A stretch of 64,000 nt of DNA from Pleurodeles waltl. Its lineage: Eukaryota > Chordata > Amphibia > Caudata > Salamandridae. The notes under the pieces are model-generated. The model was not told the DNA's origin and did not search any database. It saw only the letters and a program-made list of their open reading frames with translations. The stretch spans positions 820,792,817 through 820,856,816 of the forward strand of contig NC_090445.1 in NCBI RefSeq assembly GCF_031143425.1. Direction: 5' to 3'. A program made the position numbers and the translations under genes. Numbering within the stretch: the stretch's first letter is position 1; each line of letters begins with the position of its first letter. Positions 1 to 12,039 of the stretch are shown in pieces.

Positions 1-935
1 CACTCCACAAGAAAGCGCAGCTGTGTTGCCTGGAAATATCTCAGAAGACACTGGGGCGATATAAAACCTGCTGCGGTAGACGCACCAGGCGACCCTCCCA
101 TATAAATCTTAGGACCGCCGATTGTAGAGTGGCAATCGTCCGGGGAGGTGGGGTTAATGGGAGCACCTGAAACATGTATAGTATTCGCTGCAAGACTGTC
201 ATCTTGACCGCAGCCACCCTACCCAGCCAAGACAGCTTATGTCTCCCCCACAAGTCCAGGTCCCGCTGTATATCGCGTACCAGCTTCGTGTAGTTCAGAC
301 TCGCCGTTTTTGCGGCAGACGTCGCCAACTCAACCCCAAGATAGGAAAGACGCGAGGACGACCAAATAAAGGAATATCGAGCTCTCAAGTCCTCCTCGTG
401 ATCAGAACTCAAAGGCAGACTAAGGACCTGAGAGTTCTGAATGTTCATTTTAAATCCCGAAACCTGGCTAAACTCAACTAGTATCTCCATAAGCGCAGGT
501 AAAGAGGTCGCTGGCTCCGCAAGGGTAAGAATCACGTCGTCTGCATATAGAGTAATAAGATGGTGATCTCCGCCAAATTTCACAGCAGAAACCAAGGGGC
601 TGTCCCGCAAGCGCTGTGCGAGGGGATCCATATATAGCGCAAACAGGAGAGGGGAAAGCGGACATCCCTGTCTGGTCCCACGCCCGACCGGAAACGGCGT
701 AGAGAGCACGCCATTAACTCGAACCGCTGCTCTAGGGGACCGATAGGCGCATTGGATCCAAGATCTGAAGCCCGGGCCCAGACCGAAGCGCTCCAGGACC
801 CGGAAGAGATATGGCCATTGAACCCTATCGAACGCCTTTTCGGCGTCGATAGAGAGGAAAAGCGCCTCTCTGCGAGATCTATCCATTTTATCTAGCAGAT
901 GCAGAAGTTGCTTCGTAGGGGGAGATTTTTTAGCA
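1..935 (-). mobile_element. L1-clade LINE fragment, 5'-truncated, running off the window start
   Basis: The minus strand encodes an L1-type reverse transcriptase from about 935 down to the window edge. Reading frame continues a little upstream of the ORF start at 886, and coding similarity stops near 935, which I take as the 5' truncation point of the insertion. The 3' end lies outside the window. It is a different subfamily from the full-length L1 at 33801-40973, because the residues around the shared RT motifs differ. Confidence 0.85.
41..886 (-). pseudogene. L1 ORF2 reverse transcriptase fragment (281 codons open)
   Basis: This is the RT part of an L1 ORF2 protein, which copies L1 RNA at a nicked genomic target. 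Visible RT motifs, in order, are an Asp-containing motif A (SIDAEKAFDRVQW), the motif B region (GRGTRQGCPLSPLLFAL) and the catalytic YADD box (LYADDVILTL). The thumb-side region typical of L1 follows (LSWLGRVAAVKM). The endonuclease and the Cys-rich C-terminus are missing, so it cannot work alone. The frame is open for 281 codons without a break and stops at 41-43, in the middle of the family domain, so that stop is a mutation or the result of a frameshift. The long open frame suggests moderate age. Confidence 0.88.
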
Positions 936-1400
936 GTGACACATATCTATCTCGATTCAACTACGCTGCTGGGATTCATTGCTCAACTGTGCAGGTGGGG
1001 CTGTGGCATTGGGGGAGCAAGAGAAAAGAGATAAAATGCCTATTACACCTCATCTGTGAGGAAGAAATTTAACCCCAGACAATGTTGCTATAGGTTGGAA
1101 GGCAGGGGGGAATCAGAGATAGGTGCTTCTAACATGTGGTGGTTATATACAAGGGGAGTGAGATAGAAACTAAAGTGTCCCCAAGCCCAATAATTCAATT
1201 AATAATTCACATCTAACGCATAACACTCAGTAAGGGAGGGTATGAATTTTGAGCTATTATATTTATAAATAGAAAGTGGGTGCAACCGTGGCCTCAGGTC
1301 TGCGCTTTTTATCCAGTAATGCATTTTTTGTTGGACGTTGATGTTAGCAGATTTTGTTACAGGGCACATTCAGATCAAAAACACTAACACTCACATGCCT
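936..1400. other. Unassigned sequence between two LINE fragments
   Basis: AT-rich, with no coding similarity, terminal repeats or tandem structure that I can recognise. It lies between the 5' end of the L1 fragment and the CR1/L2 remnant. Confidence 0.4.
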
Positions 1401-2900
1401 GTACTGTTCTAGAAATGTGGACTTATGGCATTTTTATTGAAGGTGGTGAAGGTTGGAATAGTGTTCCTCTAAACGGTGAGTCTTCAACTTCTTCCTGAAT
1501 CATTGCAGCGTTGCGGGAATTCTAATTTTGATGGGCATGCTGTTCCATATACTGAAAGTGTAGACCGAGAAGCCTGTCTACTGGTTCACTTTTTCTTACA
1601 CTTTTACATCTCCATACAAGCAATTTTGTGGCTGTTGCGATTCTGTTGTTCCCCTAGTGTTGATAGCTTCTTGGTAAGTTTTGTCAGATATTTTTTCTGA
1701 TAATCGTGTACATGACACAGCTTCTGCAGGCCTGAAGGTGAAGCCAATCTAATTCCTTCAGTGCTATGGTGATGTTTATGAATTTCTTCAGGCCCTTGAT
1801 ACGACATGCTGCAGCAAGTAATGTGCCTTTGAGGAGTTTCAAAGTGGGGTCTAGAAGGGCTTTTAGCAAAAGGCTGGCTCCATCCATGTGTGAGAGGACA
1901 AGAGATTGCATTTTTGCTCCAAAGTTGGTTTCTATAAGGAAGGATTACAACCTTTTTTCAGAGAGAACATTGGTACCAAGCAGTCTTAGGCCCTCATTAT
2001 GAACACAGCGGTGTTAACCGCTGTGTTCATGCTGGCGGTCATTTAACTGACCGCCAGCCCTCCTGGGACCCCACCGGCCGCATAATGTACATTCTGCTGG
2101 GCTGGCGGGGGGGAAACATTGTTTCCACCCGCCGGCCCAGCAGAATGCATCGCCGGGACATTGCCAGCGGCTCCACATGGAGCCGCTGTCAATGCCTCTG
2201 TGTGGCGGGTGCAGCTGCACCTGTCATGCAGATCACTGCCCGTAAATCGGGCAGTGACCTGCGCGATGGGGCACTGCACAGGGGCCCCTGCACTGCCCAT
2301 GCCAAGGAGGCCCTGAAGCACCCCTTCCGCCAGCCTTTCCCTTTCCTTGGGCAACCCGCCAGAGAAATGCTGGTAGCAGTAGGGATCATTATCTGAGGGG
2401 CAGCAGCGCTGCCCTGTCGGGTAATGATTCCCTCCGCCATCAGGCTGTCAGAGGTGGAGGACGAGGGCCTTTATATGGCGGTTCAGCCCGCCATGCTGGT
2501 GGCGGTCTTTTCACCCGCCACCGGCATGGTGGGCTGAACCTCCGGGGATCATAATGACCCCCTTAGTTTTTCATGCTGCTTGTTCTTTGTAGGTGAGTTC
2601 TGTGCTGAGCATTGACTGCCAGCCAAAGGGTGAAACTTTCAAGGTTCATTTTGGATAGCCAGACTGCAATCTATGTTTCATTGCAGCTGTGGGCTAAGAC
2701 AAGGAACTTCTTAGTTGGGTTGAACTTGAGGTTGGTGTTTTACATTCAGTTCTACAAAAAACTTTTGGCAGTTTCTGATTCCTTGAACGTTGTTTGTTCT
2801 GGAGACTTTAAGGTAGAGTTTTGTCTTTGAGGATAGCACATGCTAGAGTAAAATTTCAAAGTGGAAGCATACAAATCTGTAGTCTCTGGGACTGGAACTA
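1400..2900 (-). mobile_element. Decayed CR1/L2-type LINE remnant, interrupted by a MITE
   Basis: Read on the minus strand, 2580-2830 holds a degenerate stretch like the end of a CR1/L2 RT (a NLKFNPTK-like motif followed by LVL). Further downstream, 1640-1985 gives SLVLSHMDGASLL and then ALKELDWLHLQACRS. These correspond to the LDYGNALL-like and LHWLPV-like motifs near the C-terminus of CR1/L2 ORF2 proteins. The two parts are collinear once the MITE at 1989-2562 is removed. Many stops and frameshifts show that it is old. The outer limits are approximate. Confidence 0.6.
1989..2562. mobile_element. Harbinger-like MITE with TTA target duplication, made of serial hairpins
   Basis: TTA at 1986-1988 and 2563-2565 flanks termini reading GGCCCTCATTATGAAC and, on the other strand, GGGGGTCATTATGATC. 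This gives inverted ends and a 3-bp duplication of the PIF/Harbinger type. There is no transposase. The 574-bp body is GC-rich compared with its surroundings and contains at least six hairpins: 1999-2012/2017-2030 (perfect 14 bp), 2031-2041/2048-2058 (perfect 11 bp), 2091-2117/2121-2146 (about 26 bp, one mismatch and one indel), 2159-2175/2178-2194, 2233-2242/2248-2257 (perfect 10 bp) and 2480-2505/2515-2540 (26 bp, two mismatches). ORFs here on both strands are palindrome shadows. Confidence 0.82.
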
Positions 2901-5050
2901 GAAGTACAGAAACCATGAAGCACTAGAACCATAGCAGCAGAACTGACTTAAGCATGAAGGAGTGCAACATGAAGACAGATCTTGTGGCAAAGAACACAAC
3001 AGTTCAGAGAAGCAGAGCTTTGAGGTTGCATTGTAATTAGGCATACCTCAAGCCATGCTTATTTTGGCCTCCTAGTGGAAAGTCTTCAAAAGGAAGAAAG
3101 AGTTTAGCATTCAGCCATCACGTATTGGCCATGGCCTACTTTACAAAATGGAAAACCACGTGACTGTCTTTAGCAATAGGGCATCAAGGTGCTTTGGTTA
3201 TGTAACATTGACAGTACACTATTCACCGATTGTACCCAGATCTGGGTCTGCATTTTCCACTTACCCTATAAGTCTAACTACAGCTAAAATATCTGTAAAT
3301 CTACTCTTGCTGGTCAACAGACCCATGGATCTGCCTATGGACCTGATGAACAGTTTTGCCTCTCTGTTTAATTAAATAAGGGGATTTGTGTGCCCCACAT
3401 CAATAGATCACTTGAACTTTAGTCAAGCATTCAGGTGTAAGTCTTGTGAAAGACTGAAATACCCCATTACGAGGGTCACCCTGGAGTTCCACGTCTCCGG
3501 GCAAACTTTCTTTGTTCTTTGTGTATTTCTTGTCTCCCATATTGCACCATATACCTTTCACTTTGCCTTTTGGTGTACTGACTTCATTCCCGCTTCTTGG
3601 ACCTCTTATTCCTGAGCAGTGTTGGATCTATGTACACATTGCCTGGTTGCTAGCGAGACATTAATCCTTACAGTGTCCAGATGAGAGGCATAATCATGTC
3701 TCCTGTTTGGTGAGATTTGTTCATTTGATTCTCTTGTTCCCACATTCCTTGTTTGTAAGGGCAATGAACTTTTACAAGCTCTTGGAACTTTTGCGTTACC
3801 ATTGTAATGGGGTCCATCGCCCTTTGATAACTTCCAATTTTGTTATGCTGTTTCACATCAGCAGCTATTTTAGGTTATACTGATAACCATTTTCTGTCCT
3901 TTATAACTATTTCAATTGGGCTACTTGGCTGTACCCATTCAGTTCCTCTTCCAAGACCCAAGAAAACAAATTTAAAAATTGTTGGATTATGAGGGTTCTA
4001 CCATAAGTGTCAGTCTACACTCTACTCTCTTCTAGATGGCATGGAAACATGTTCATTTAGAGTGTATCTGTATTTTAAAGGTAGTTTATCTCACTCTTGC
4101 CTACTTCCCAGTAGCAGCTCATGGCTGACAGCTTTGATTAGCAGTGTTGCTTATTTTCTTACCTGTTAACTCTACTAGCAGTCACAGTTTCTGCTTTTTC
4201 TGAGCCCTTTTTAACCTCTGCCGCCAAAGGTTCTCTTGACTGACAAATTAAGTCTGCTATCCAACAGGCTTCAAAAAAAGCATCTACGGTGGTGCAGCCA
4301 CTGAATAACGCCACCTTTCAGCACTGCCCCTCTTTGATTATTCAGGGCCATAGATAGGTGGAGTCCTTTGAAATTCCAAGAGAGCAGGGCAGCCTTAATC
4401 CGTCACCCTTTTAAAGTGCATGTGTCCACTTTAACCTCCACTATTCCATTACAACGCCCTTCAGGATTTTAATATGGTATTTCCTCGTTAACCTGACCTC
4501 CAAATGAGGTTTATTTCTTGAAACTGACAGCCCTCCAATTCCTCATTTATTTTTACAGGGTCTACGATTTGTCCATCTTAGATGTTACAGCTATATCCTT
4601 TACTGTGGAAGGCACTGTTTTCCTTGCCAGAGATACCCAAACTCTCTCTTCATCCATTTTCTTCTCACTTTACTTTTCAGGATAACCCACCCTGATGGAT
4701 CATTGAATACCTTCAGGTTTATGAGCAGAGAACACAGACACTTAGGTCATCTTTTCATTTGTTGACTTCCTTTTTTAACCGCTTTTGGGTTGTTTCCATG
4801 AGATAGCGACCAGGACTGAGTGTACTAGAATAAACTGGTACGTTTGAAGTGCAGTCTGCCTAATGTGCTAAGACTGCTAAAGCCTTCATCTTTTAAGGCA
4901 TACTTTTAGTGGATCACTGACACCGCTTCCATCCTTTGGAACATCTACTAATAGTCCTGCTGTAAATGTCATACTTTCAAGAAAGACATGGAGGCTAATA
5001 TTATCTTACCTAAAATCTTACCTATTGTTACCTAAAAGGTGAATGTTGTG
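2900..5050. other. Unassigned intergenic or intronic sequence
   Basis: No exon, transposon terminus or tandem repeat was recognised. I looked here for the STN1 exon that should precede 7064 (N-terminal half of the OB-fold) and did not find it. Confidence 0.4.
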
Positions 5051-5470
5051 GATGGCTGAGCAGCAATAGAGAAATGTTACTTAATAATCAATGTGTATAG
5101 TATTTGTACACACGCAGTACCACAGTGAAAACACCACAAAACTACCCCACACCAATTTTGAAAAATAGCCAATATTTATCTGCATAAAACAAGACAAAAA
5201 CAACAAAAATCCAGCATACACAAGAAAAGATACACCTTTTCAAAGATTAAATCCTAGTATAGCAGTTAGAAACATAATAGCTTCAACTGAGGTTATCATG
5301 GCGTCTTGACGGAGTTGTTCCCAACAGTCCGACACCACTCATGAGAGAGTGCGGGTTGGTCACAGAGTCACATGGACCCCAGGTACAGTACCTTGGAAAA
5401 CAAGAAAACAAAGGTGTTGCACTGAGTTGAGGAGATGAGGCATCGAAGAAGCCGGTGCGGCGTGTATTCC
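5050..5470 (-). mobile_element. Possible minus-strand LTR fragment
   Basis: The stretch around 5184-5215 (ATAAAACAAGAC followed by an ACAAAAATCCA motif) resembles 30330-30362 inside the minus-strand LTR at 30080. The GC-richer part that follows is also loosely similar. No end is visible and the match is short, so this is a tentative assignment. Confidence 0.35.
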
Positions 5471-6400
5471 TTACTGCTACCGGGAGGTGAGGTGTCACTA
5501 AACGTAAAGCTAGGAAACACACTTTAGAGCTTGAAAGGCACAAGCTGGGAATGGATGCAAATAAATCTGCCTCAGAAGAAAGGAAAATGATCATGGCTCA
5601 CAAGCTGAGCTTAAAGGAGCTGGACTTTAAAGGCAGAGCCAGCACAGATGGTGGCAGCATTTCATCAGTGCAGTCTGAGAGAAGGATGCACATACCCAAA
5701 AATCTAGGGAAGGGGTACATGAAGGAAGATGACATACACAGGTGGTTTCAGGGCTATGAGGCGGCTCTCCACATGCACGGGATCCCTCACAGATTGGGGG
5801 ACAGGTTTGCAGAACTAATTCACAATGCCTTGATGGCACTAGGGGCAGCAAGAGAGCTCACCTGTACTACAATGAATCGTGCCCTTATCACTAGGTATGG
5901 CCTAACACCAGAGATGTACAGAAGGAAGTTGAGGGAGAGCAGGAAACTTGATTCCCAGATCTGGTTTGAGTGTGTGGATTCCTCTTGCAGAGCACTGGAT
6001 AGTTAGGTGAAGGGCAGTGAGGTAACAGATTATCAGGGGCTGTACAATTTGTCTGTTTTGGAGCACTTGACCAGTCTGTGTTTTTCAGAGTTGCGCCAAG
6101 CTTACTGACCGCAGCAAGGTTGCTCAGGAGGCAGACCGCTAGACGAGTACAGTACCAGGGTCCACAATAAGTTGAATGTGGGAGTCTCAGCCAAGGGTTG
6201 GTAGGGTCCCCAACAGAAGAAGGAGTGGGGGGACAAAGATAAGGAGTTCTCAAAAGGGCCCCAAACTAGTTCCCATGGTAAGGATTCCCAACCCACTGTT
6301 GAGAAGATTGGTTCCCTTCAGGAAGGCCTGCAGGGAAGGGGGCCCCTAAAGAGTTGTGTGACCACCTCAACAGTTTAGGATTCTCACCCCTCACCTGCAT
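5470..6400 (+). pseudogene. Ty3/gypsy (Gmr1-like) Gag remnant with SCAN-like capsid region
   Basis: The longest open part, from 5551 to 6006, reads HKLSLKELDF, then a DIHRWFQGYE segment, then LTPEMYRRKLRESRKL. The last is the PE-x-YR-x-x-(F/L)R signature shared by SCAN domains and the capsids of Gmr1-like Ty3/gypsy elements. After an in-frame TAG at 6004-6006, where the family has Trp, the frame continues with LYNLSVLEHLTSLCFSELRQ, matching the second half of a SCAN-like fold. The same order of motifs occurs in the Gag at 54000-55250, which confirms the assignment. More stops follow after about 6110. No protease or RT is seen downstream. It is a structural-protein relic, not a host SCAN gene, because no zinc-finger exons accompany it. 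Confidence 0.75.
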
Positions 6401-7063
6401 TAACCATCAGAGGGGCCCGTGGTCTGTCTAAACACGAAAGTGAGTCCCAAACAACTAGGGTCTTAGCTTCTTTGGTGCCCAGCCCATAGCAAAAGCTTCC
6501 CTTTCTATTGTGCTCCACTTCTGTACTCAGAGGAGTAACTCACACTAATGAAGGCTAGAGGTGACAGGTCTAACAGTATCTTTATTCGTCATCTAATTTC
6601 TTATTGAACTGTGAATAAGAGACCTCCTGAGCTGACCAGTCTGCACCAAACTTGTAATGATTAAACTTAAGATAACAGATATTTTGGAGTGGAGGATATA
6701 GATGCCTGCTGGGCAAAGCAGAGCAAAAGAGCAGACAATCCTAAAACTCACTCCATTGGGAAATGATATTGAACATTCACTATATTTAATAAATAATATC
6801 ACATCTGTACTATATTCATTGACACATGCAGTAATCATTTCTGGCTGGTAAGAGTCTTGAAAAGCATTGTTACATCCTGTGTTTATGCATTTGACTTGAT
6901 GTTATGAAAGCTATTTATGCATGTTTTTAAGTGTCACAGAATTCATCTGATGTTTTTAAATGTAGGACTAATGTTGACTTATTTGTTTTCGAGCCCTGCC
7001 TTCATCCGATTTCCATTACATTACTCAATGCGGTTTGTTGATACATATCACCCCATCTTTCAG
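6401..7063. other. Intron sequence upstream of the first visible STN1 exon
   Basis: No features apart from the splice acceptor at its end: a pyrimidine-rich stretch (CCCCATCTTTCAG) ends at 7063. Confidence 0.5.
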
Positions 7064-7237
7064 CTGCTACAAGTACCCATCGGAGTACAGTTGGTGGATT
7101 GAACCTCTCTGGCATGTTGAAGAATCTCAAAGATGAGGAATTTCAGAAATCCAACATTGAAATTGGCGATGTAATTTCAGTCCGCGGGGTTATCAAAGTC
7201 TTCAGAGAACAACGCGAAATTGTATCATCTGTGTACC
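7064..7237 (+). CDS. STN1: STN1 internal exon (OB-fold region), CST complex subunit
   Basis: STN1 (OBFC1) is the central subunit of the CTC1-STN1-TEN1 complex. CST binds single-stranded DNA and directs polymerase alpha-primase in telomeric C-strand fill-in and replication restart in the nucleus. The exon follows a TTTCAG acceptor and ends at a GTAAGA donor (7238). Its frame starts with two bases of a split codon and reads LSGMLKNLKDEEF and then IEIGDVISVRGVIKVFREQR. This matches the strand of the OB-fold that I recall in vertebrate STN1 as IEIGD-x-I-x-VRG-x-I-x-x-(Y/F)RE-x-REI, around human residues 95-150. It ends with one base of a codon (phase 1), exactly what the exon at 21353 needs. The frame stays open past the donor by chance, so the longer ORF to 7392 is not the real end. 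Confidence 0.92.
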
Positions 7238-10200
7238 GTAAGAAATCTCCACTAGTAATTTCATGTGGTGCCGTATATTATCACACTGTTCGCCTTCCAT
7301 GCATGACTGTTTTCAGTTTCCTTGTATATCATTCAAGCTTTATACACACCAGAACTTTTGTGGAGACCCACTTAGTGACCCACCTCCCATGACGTGATGA
7401 CCTTTTTAACGGACAGCAGGAGGTGGTGAGTAAATACCAACTGCATTAGTGGAAGAGCCACGTAAACAAATCAAAGTACACATGCCTTTTAAATCCCTTA
7501 ACTGGTAAGGCTTCCTATCTACGTGTTGTTGAGTTTTTTTTTTAATGTTTAGGGACTTTGCATTTAATCCTTACACAAACGGGGTCGAGGCCACTTCTGC
7601 GGCCTTTTTCCCCCCATGTTGGGTGTTTTTTAAGTACCCAGGGTTTGTTAAGTGATACGAAGTCGTCAAACATGTTACAACTTGTGGTCGAAGTGGGATA
7701 GATCTCATGGCAAGACGTGCCCATAAATTGTTTAATTTATAAAAACAGTTCCCCTACTTTTTGTTAAAAGACAACCCTCCCAGGGCGGTTCATTCAACCA
7801 AACTGTAAGGCCGGGAGTCCCCTGTGCTGTGAAGCAGAGGAAGGGGCAGACAACCAAACAAGCATTCCTGCCAGGGTGTCTGCATGCCTTAAAGAAATGT
7901 AAATGTGCACAACTGGTCAATCTGCAAATCTAAAGGGTTCTTGGAAGTTGTATTGCCCTTATTTGACTGAATCACTTGTCACTTCGGATGACACAGGTTT
8001 ATTATTTCTGAGTGGAATTGTAAGGGAGTTACAAGCTGAGCTGTAAAGTGTGTGATTTAAAAAAGACAGTTATAAAAGTAAGTTACATGGTCTAAGGTCT
8101 GGGTGTTACTGAATTCTACATTTTGGAAGCATTTTTTTTATATATCTTAAAAACACTTTTTGTGCATTTTGTAGCAGCCTTTTTTATACTGTATGTAATG
8201 CAAGTGTATAATAATGACAAATATTGAGTACTCTCTGTTCCCGATTGGGACCTTGTAGCCCTAAACATACAGAAGCCGCTACCATCCACTGCACCAACCA
8301 GGATTCACTTCTGTGGTTTCCTGCTTATACAAACAAAATCCTGCTGTGCATTGAATAATAGAGGTGTCATAATGTACAGTAATGCATTTACCATTGATTA
8401 CATTAATTTGCATCTGTTTTTCATTTAAGCTGAAAGTCATCTTCTATCTAGTTACCTGAATGTTAAGGACCTAACGGAGTTAAAGAATCTTTTGTTTTTT
8501 TAGCCATGCGTTTGACCCTGCCCCCACACTTACTCACCCATCCCCATTGCACACAGCATCATAGTTCCCATACCTTTTTTTATGCTCTTTCTGTTTTGAA
8601 GTGATTCATGTTACTTCCTCCTGAAACCAACAATGCATAGGGCACAAACTTTACCTTGCATTGTTTTTTTCCCACCATTAAGTTTGGATATGTTTTCAAG
8701 CGAAGTATTCCACTGTGCATCAAATTCAAACTTTTTACACCTGAGCTTTGTTGGTGAAAATATAGAGTGCATTTCATTACAGTAGAACGCTTTGTGACCG
8801 AATCGTTGTAGGATCATGGGCCGGGTTTTATGAAAAAGATTCATTTTGGGGGTGGGGTGTTAAATGAAGAATACACTTTTTAACCTACCTGCAACTATAA
8901 TTTTCTGTGTGATTAGCATCAAGTCTGTAACTCCTCCCATCAAGGGACCAAAGCAAAAGTGTGTTTTCATCTTGTGACTCCTTTTGATTAAAGAAATTAA
9001 TTAAAAACGTACATGAGCTGGGCATGTTTCTCCACTGTGCAGTACAAAGACTCTACAAATTCACTTTCCATGCAGTTGCAAGGTATGTTGAAAGAATACA
9101 CTCCGACAAAGACAAGGTAGGCCCCTCTGGTATCCCTGAAGCCTTGCAGAGCCCAGCAAACATTTCCTTACATGACTGTAACTCTCAAAAGAAACTCTAG
9201 GCACTTCAGGAAACCTTCACCCAGGCCTAAGATTACACCTCTGGTTTCTAACAATGATGCAGAGGGTAAGACACATCCCCATGGCCTCACAACCTAGTGA
9301 GGATCCACCCTCAGGGGTCCTACCTCGAACTGAGTCCTGGCTACACACAAAGGAACGGGGCCAAAAGTATCATGCCATAGATAAAGGTCCACCCTCAACG
9401 AAGCCTCCACAATCAACACCGCTTACTGGAGGCTGTTTGGCACTCAGAAGCTCCTTGAAGTCGAGGCCCAAACCTTGAAAACGAGTGGTTACTGAAATCC
9501 CTTTAGTGCCACGAAAAACCCTGAAGTAGAGCACACCATCAACGCCCGGCCTACCTGCTGCTTCCCAGGCAGAGGGTGAACAGCCAGACAGTAGGAATGT
9601 CACACACTACATAGGCCCTGACAGTGGTCATATACTTATGTGGCTTCCACTCCAAGTACATTCATCACAGGATAACTCCATTCATATTCTGACCATGTCC
9701 GGAAGTAATTTAAATTAGCTCCATAAGACCATGTGATAGAAACAAAGCCTAAAACAGCTCAAGATGTTTCATTTCTGACAGAAGAGCAGTGACGTTTGCA
9801 GACTAACCAGTTGTGACATAAGCAGTCTACAGAAATCCTGCGAATATGAATGCCCCTATCTTTAAGGTTGTGCAACAGGATTTCTGGAGCCTTTAGGTAG
9901 CAAGGACTAAATTACATTTTTTGAATGGAATCTTATTCATTAATAGTTCAAAGTCTTTCTACTTGTGACATCAAGGGAGAGCTGCACAAAAAGCACAGTT
10001 AAGAGGACCAAGAGTGGCACAGATAAGAGCACCAAAGTGACAGAAAGACCAAACAAAGGACCCTATGGGCAGTGGTGAGAGTCCCTTTCACTCTCCACCC
10101 ACCAGCCTCTTACTAGACAGTGCTTGAATTTTGCTTCAGGAGCTTCATTGTCCTCCCAATCACTCAGCTTCTCCAAAGCAGAGACTACAGTGGCAAGTCG

Positions 10201-12039
10201 TATCCAGGGACGTGTTAGACGGACCATCGTTTCTGCATATACCCTGCACTCCTACAGCCAATAATAGATCAGTATTTGCCCTTGAGGCTGCCCCGTGTCG
10301 TCTTGCTGGAGGAAATGTTTTACCTTCAGGCAGGCTCAGGGTTTTTAGGGCACATCATAGATTTAAATTATGGGCTTGTGACCAATTATAGACCTTTATT
10401 CGTAACTAGTAGTCCATCGGACTAAACAAACATTAACACTACTGGGCCCTGATGGAAATCTTCAGGTCTCAGACGTCAGGCTTTATACATTCCACACCCT
10501 TAGTATCAAGTATCTTTGCTGGTGGAACAACTCTCAAATATGGACAACAGTTTCTTTGCAGAACTCCAGAGCAGGAGCAATCGAAAGGTACCCAAATGGG
10601 AGCAAAATCCGTGGGAGCCCAATCAATACTTCCAGCGGTAGAGCATTAACACAGTCAACCAGTTCTCACGAAAATGCAAAGTGCTCAAATTACGCATGCA
10701 ATGTATCCTCACGAGGTGTCCTTTGGTAATACTTTATGTATCAACTGGTCAGTGATATTTGCCTGTGCTTCTCCACTGTTACTACTTATTTCGGATGAGA
10801 GCAGGAAGATGAGGCAAACACTTATGATGTTCATTCTTATTGCTTCAGACAGGGCAAGACAAACATTTTTCTCTCTCTCTCTACTTCTTGATATGTCCAT
10901 TCACCCTCTAGAGAAGCAACAGCAGTATCCAGACTTGCTCACTTATCACAAGGGGCAGCTGCTGCATCCGGATTCCAAGTTGTTACATTTTGCATTTTGG
11001 CACTTGAAACCTTAGAATTTGGTTATTTGCAGCTCACATGCATGCAAATATTAAGGGAAGCTAGGAAACCGGCCGCAAGACCATGTTACGCTTCCTGGTG
11101 GAAGCATTTTGTACATTACTGTATTTGATTCATCATAAAATACCACAGTGCAAAACATTGTTGCTAGTTACACCTACATATGTAAGGCCTGATCTACTAT
11201 GCATGCATTTAGCAGCACATATGTTTTATCTCCATAATAGACATTTCCATACTTCTTTCATTGAAAGTTCTAAAGAGGGTCAGTCCCCCTAGGATACCAC
11301 CAATTGTTTCATAGAATCCTAGCTTTTTCCTTGCTAACTTTATGGGGCCTCCCCTTTACGCCCCTCCATTCGTGTTCTCTGAAATTTGTTTCTTGGAAGG
11401 TGAATTTCCTTCTTACCATCACTTTTCTTCTGAGAGTTAGTTAATCAGAAGCATTGTCAATTGAAAAAAACTTTTATTCAAGTACACAAGGTCTGTGTTG
11501 TCTTCTGACTTATCCTTGTTTCTTGCCAAAAGTCTTCACTCCTTTTTGTTAACCAATGTATTGATTTTTCCTCTATTTAAGTCGAGCGCGCAGGCGCTTT
11601 GACCTGTTGTAAGTATTGTGGACTTTTAACCAAGCCCACCTCACGAACAACACATTCACTTGTTCGTGGGCTTGCCTTTCAAAAATCCCTTGATGTCATT
11701 GGTAATTGCTTCACGTTTGTCTTGTCTTGGGCGGTTTTGTTACCGTCTTGCAGACTGCTTCTGTTACATGGATTATTGCACAATTGCTGATATACTTCAG
11801 CATGGACAAACTATTTTTTTTCTCTTGCCCCTTTGTGCTGCATGGCGGCCATGGCGCTCACAGCGTGAACAGGAACAACAGTGTGAACTTGGTCGGTGGT
11901 ATTGCATCGCTGGTCACATTGTTCACAGTTACCTAATCAGAGTCATTTCTTGTGGCTCTCCCGTAAAACACTTGAAATTGGTGGATGGTTTACATATTAC
12001 AGAATCCTCAAAGTGAAAGCAGCTTTTCCGGCACAGCGG
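7238..12039. other. STN1 intron, mostly unassigned
   Basis: This is the first part of a 14.1-kb intron. I see no exon-like block, LINE motif or transposon terminus. The short ORFs at 9254-9603, 10131-11015 and 11599-12016 resemble no family I know and lie in ordinary AT-rich sequence. Confidence 0.5.

Noticed and set aside
5551..6006. Host SCAN-domain gene
   Set aside because: The frame has an in-frame stop inside the domain, more stops beyond it, no zinc-finger or intron structure, and the same motif order as the Gag between LTRs at 54003.
7238..7392. Extension of the STN1 exon to the stop at 7392
   Set aside because: Similarity to STN1 ends exactly at the GTAAGA donor, and the next exon at 21353 continues the protein in the right phase.
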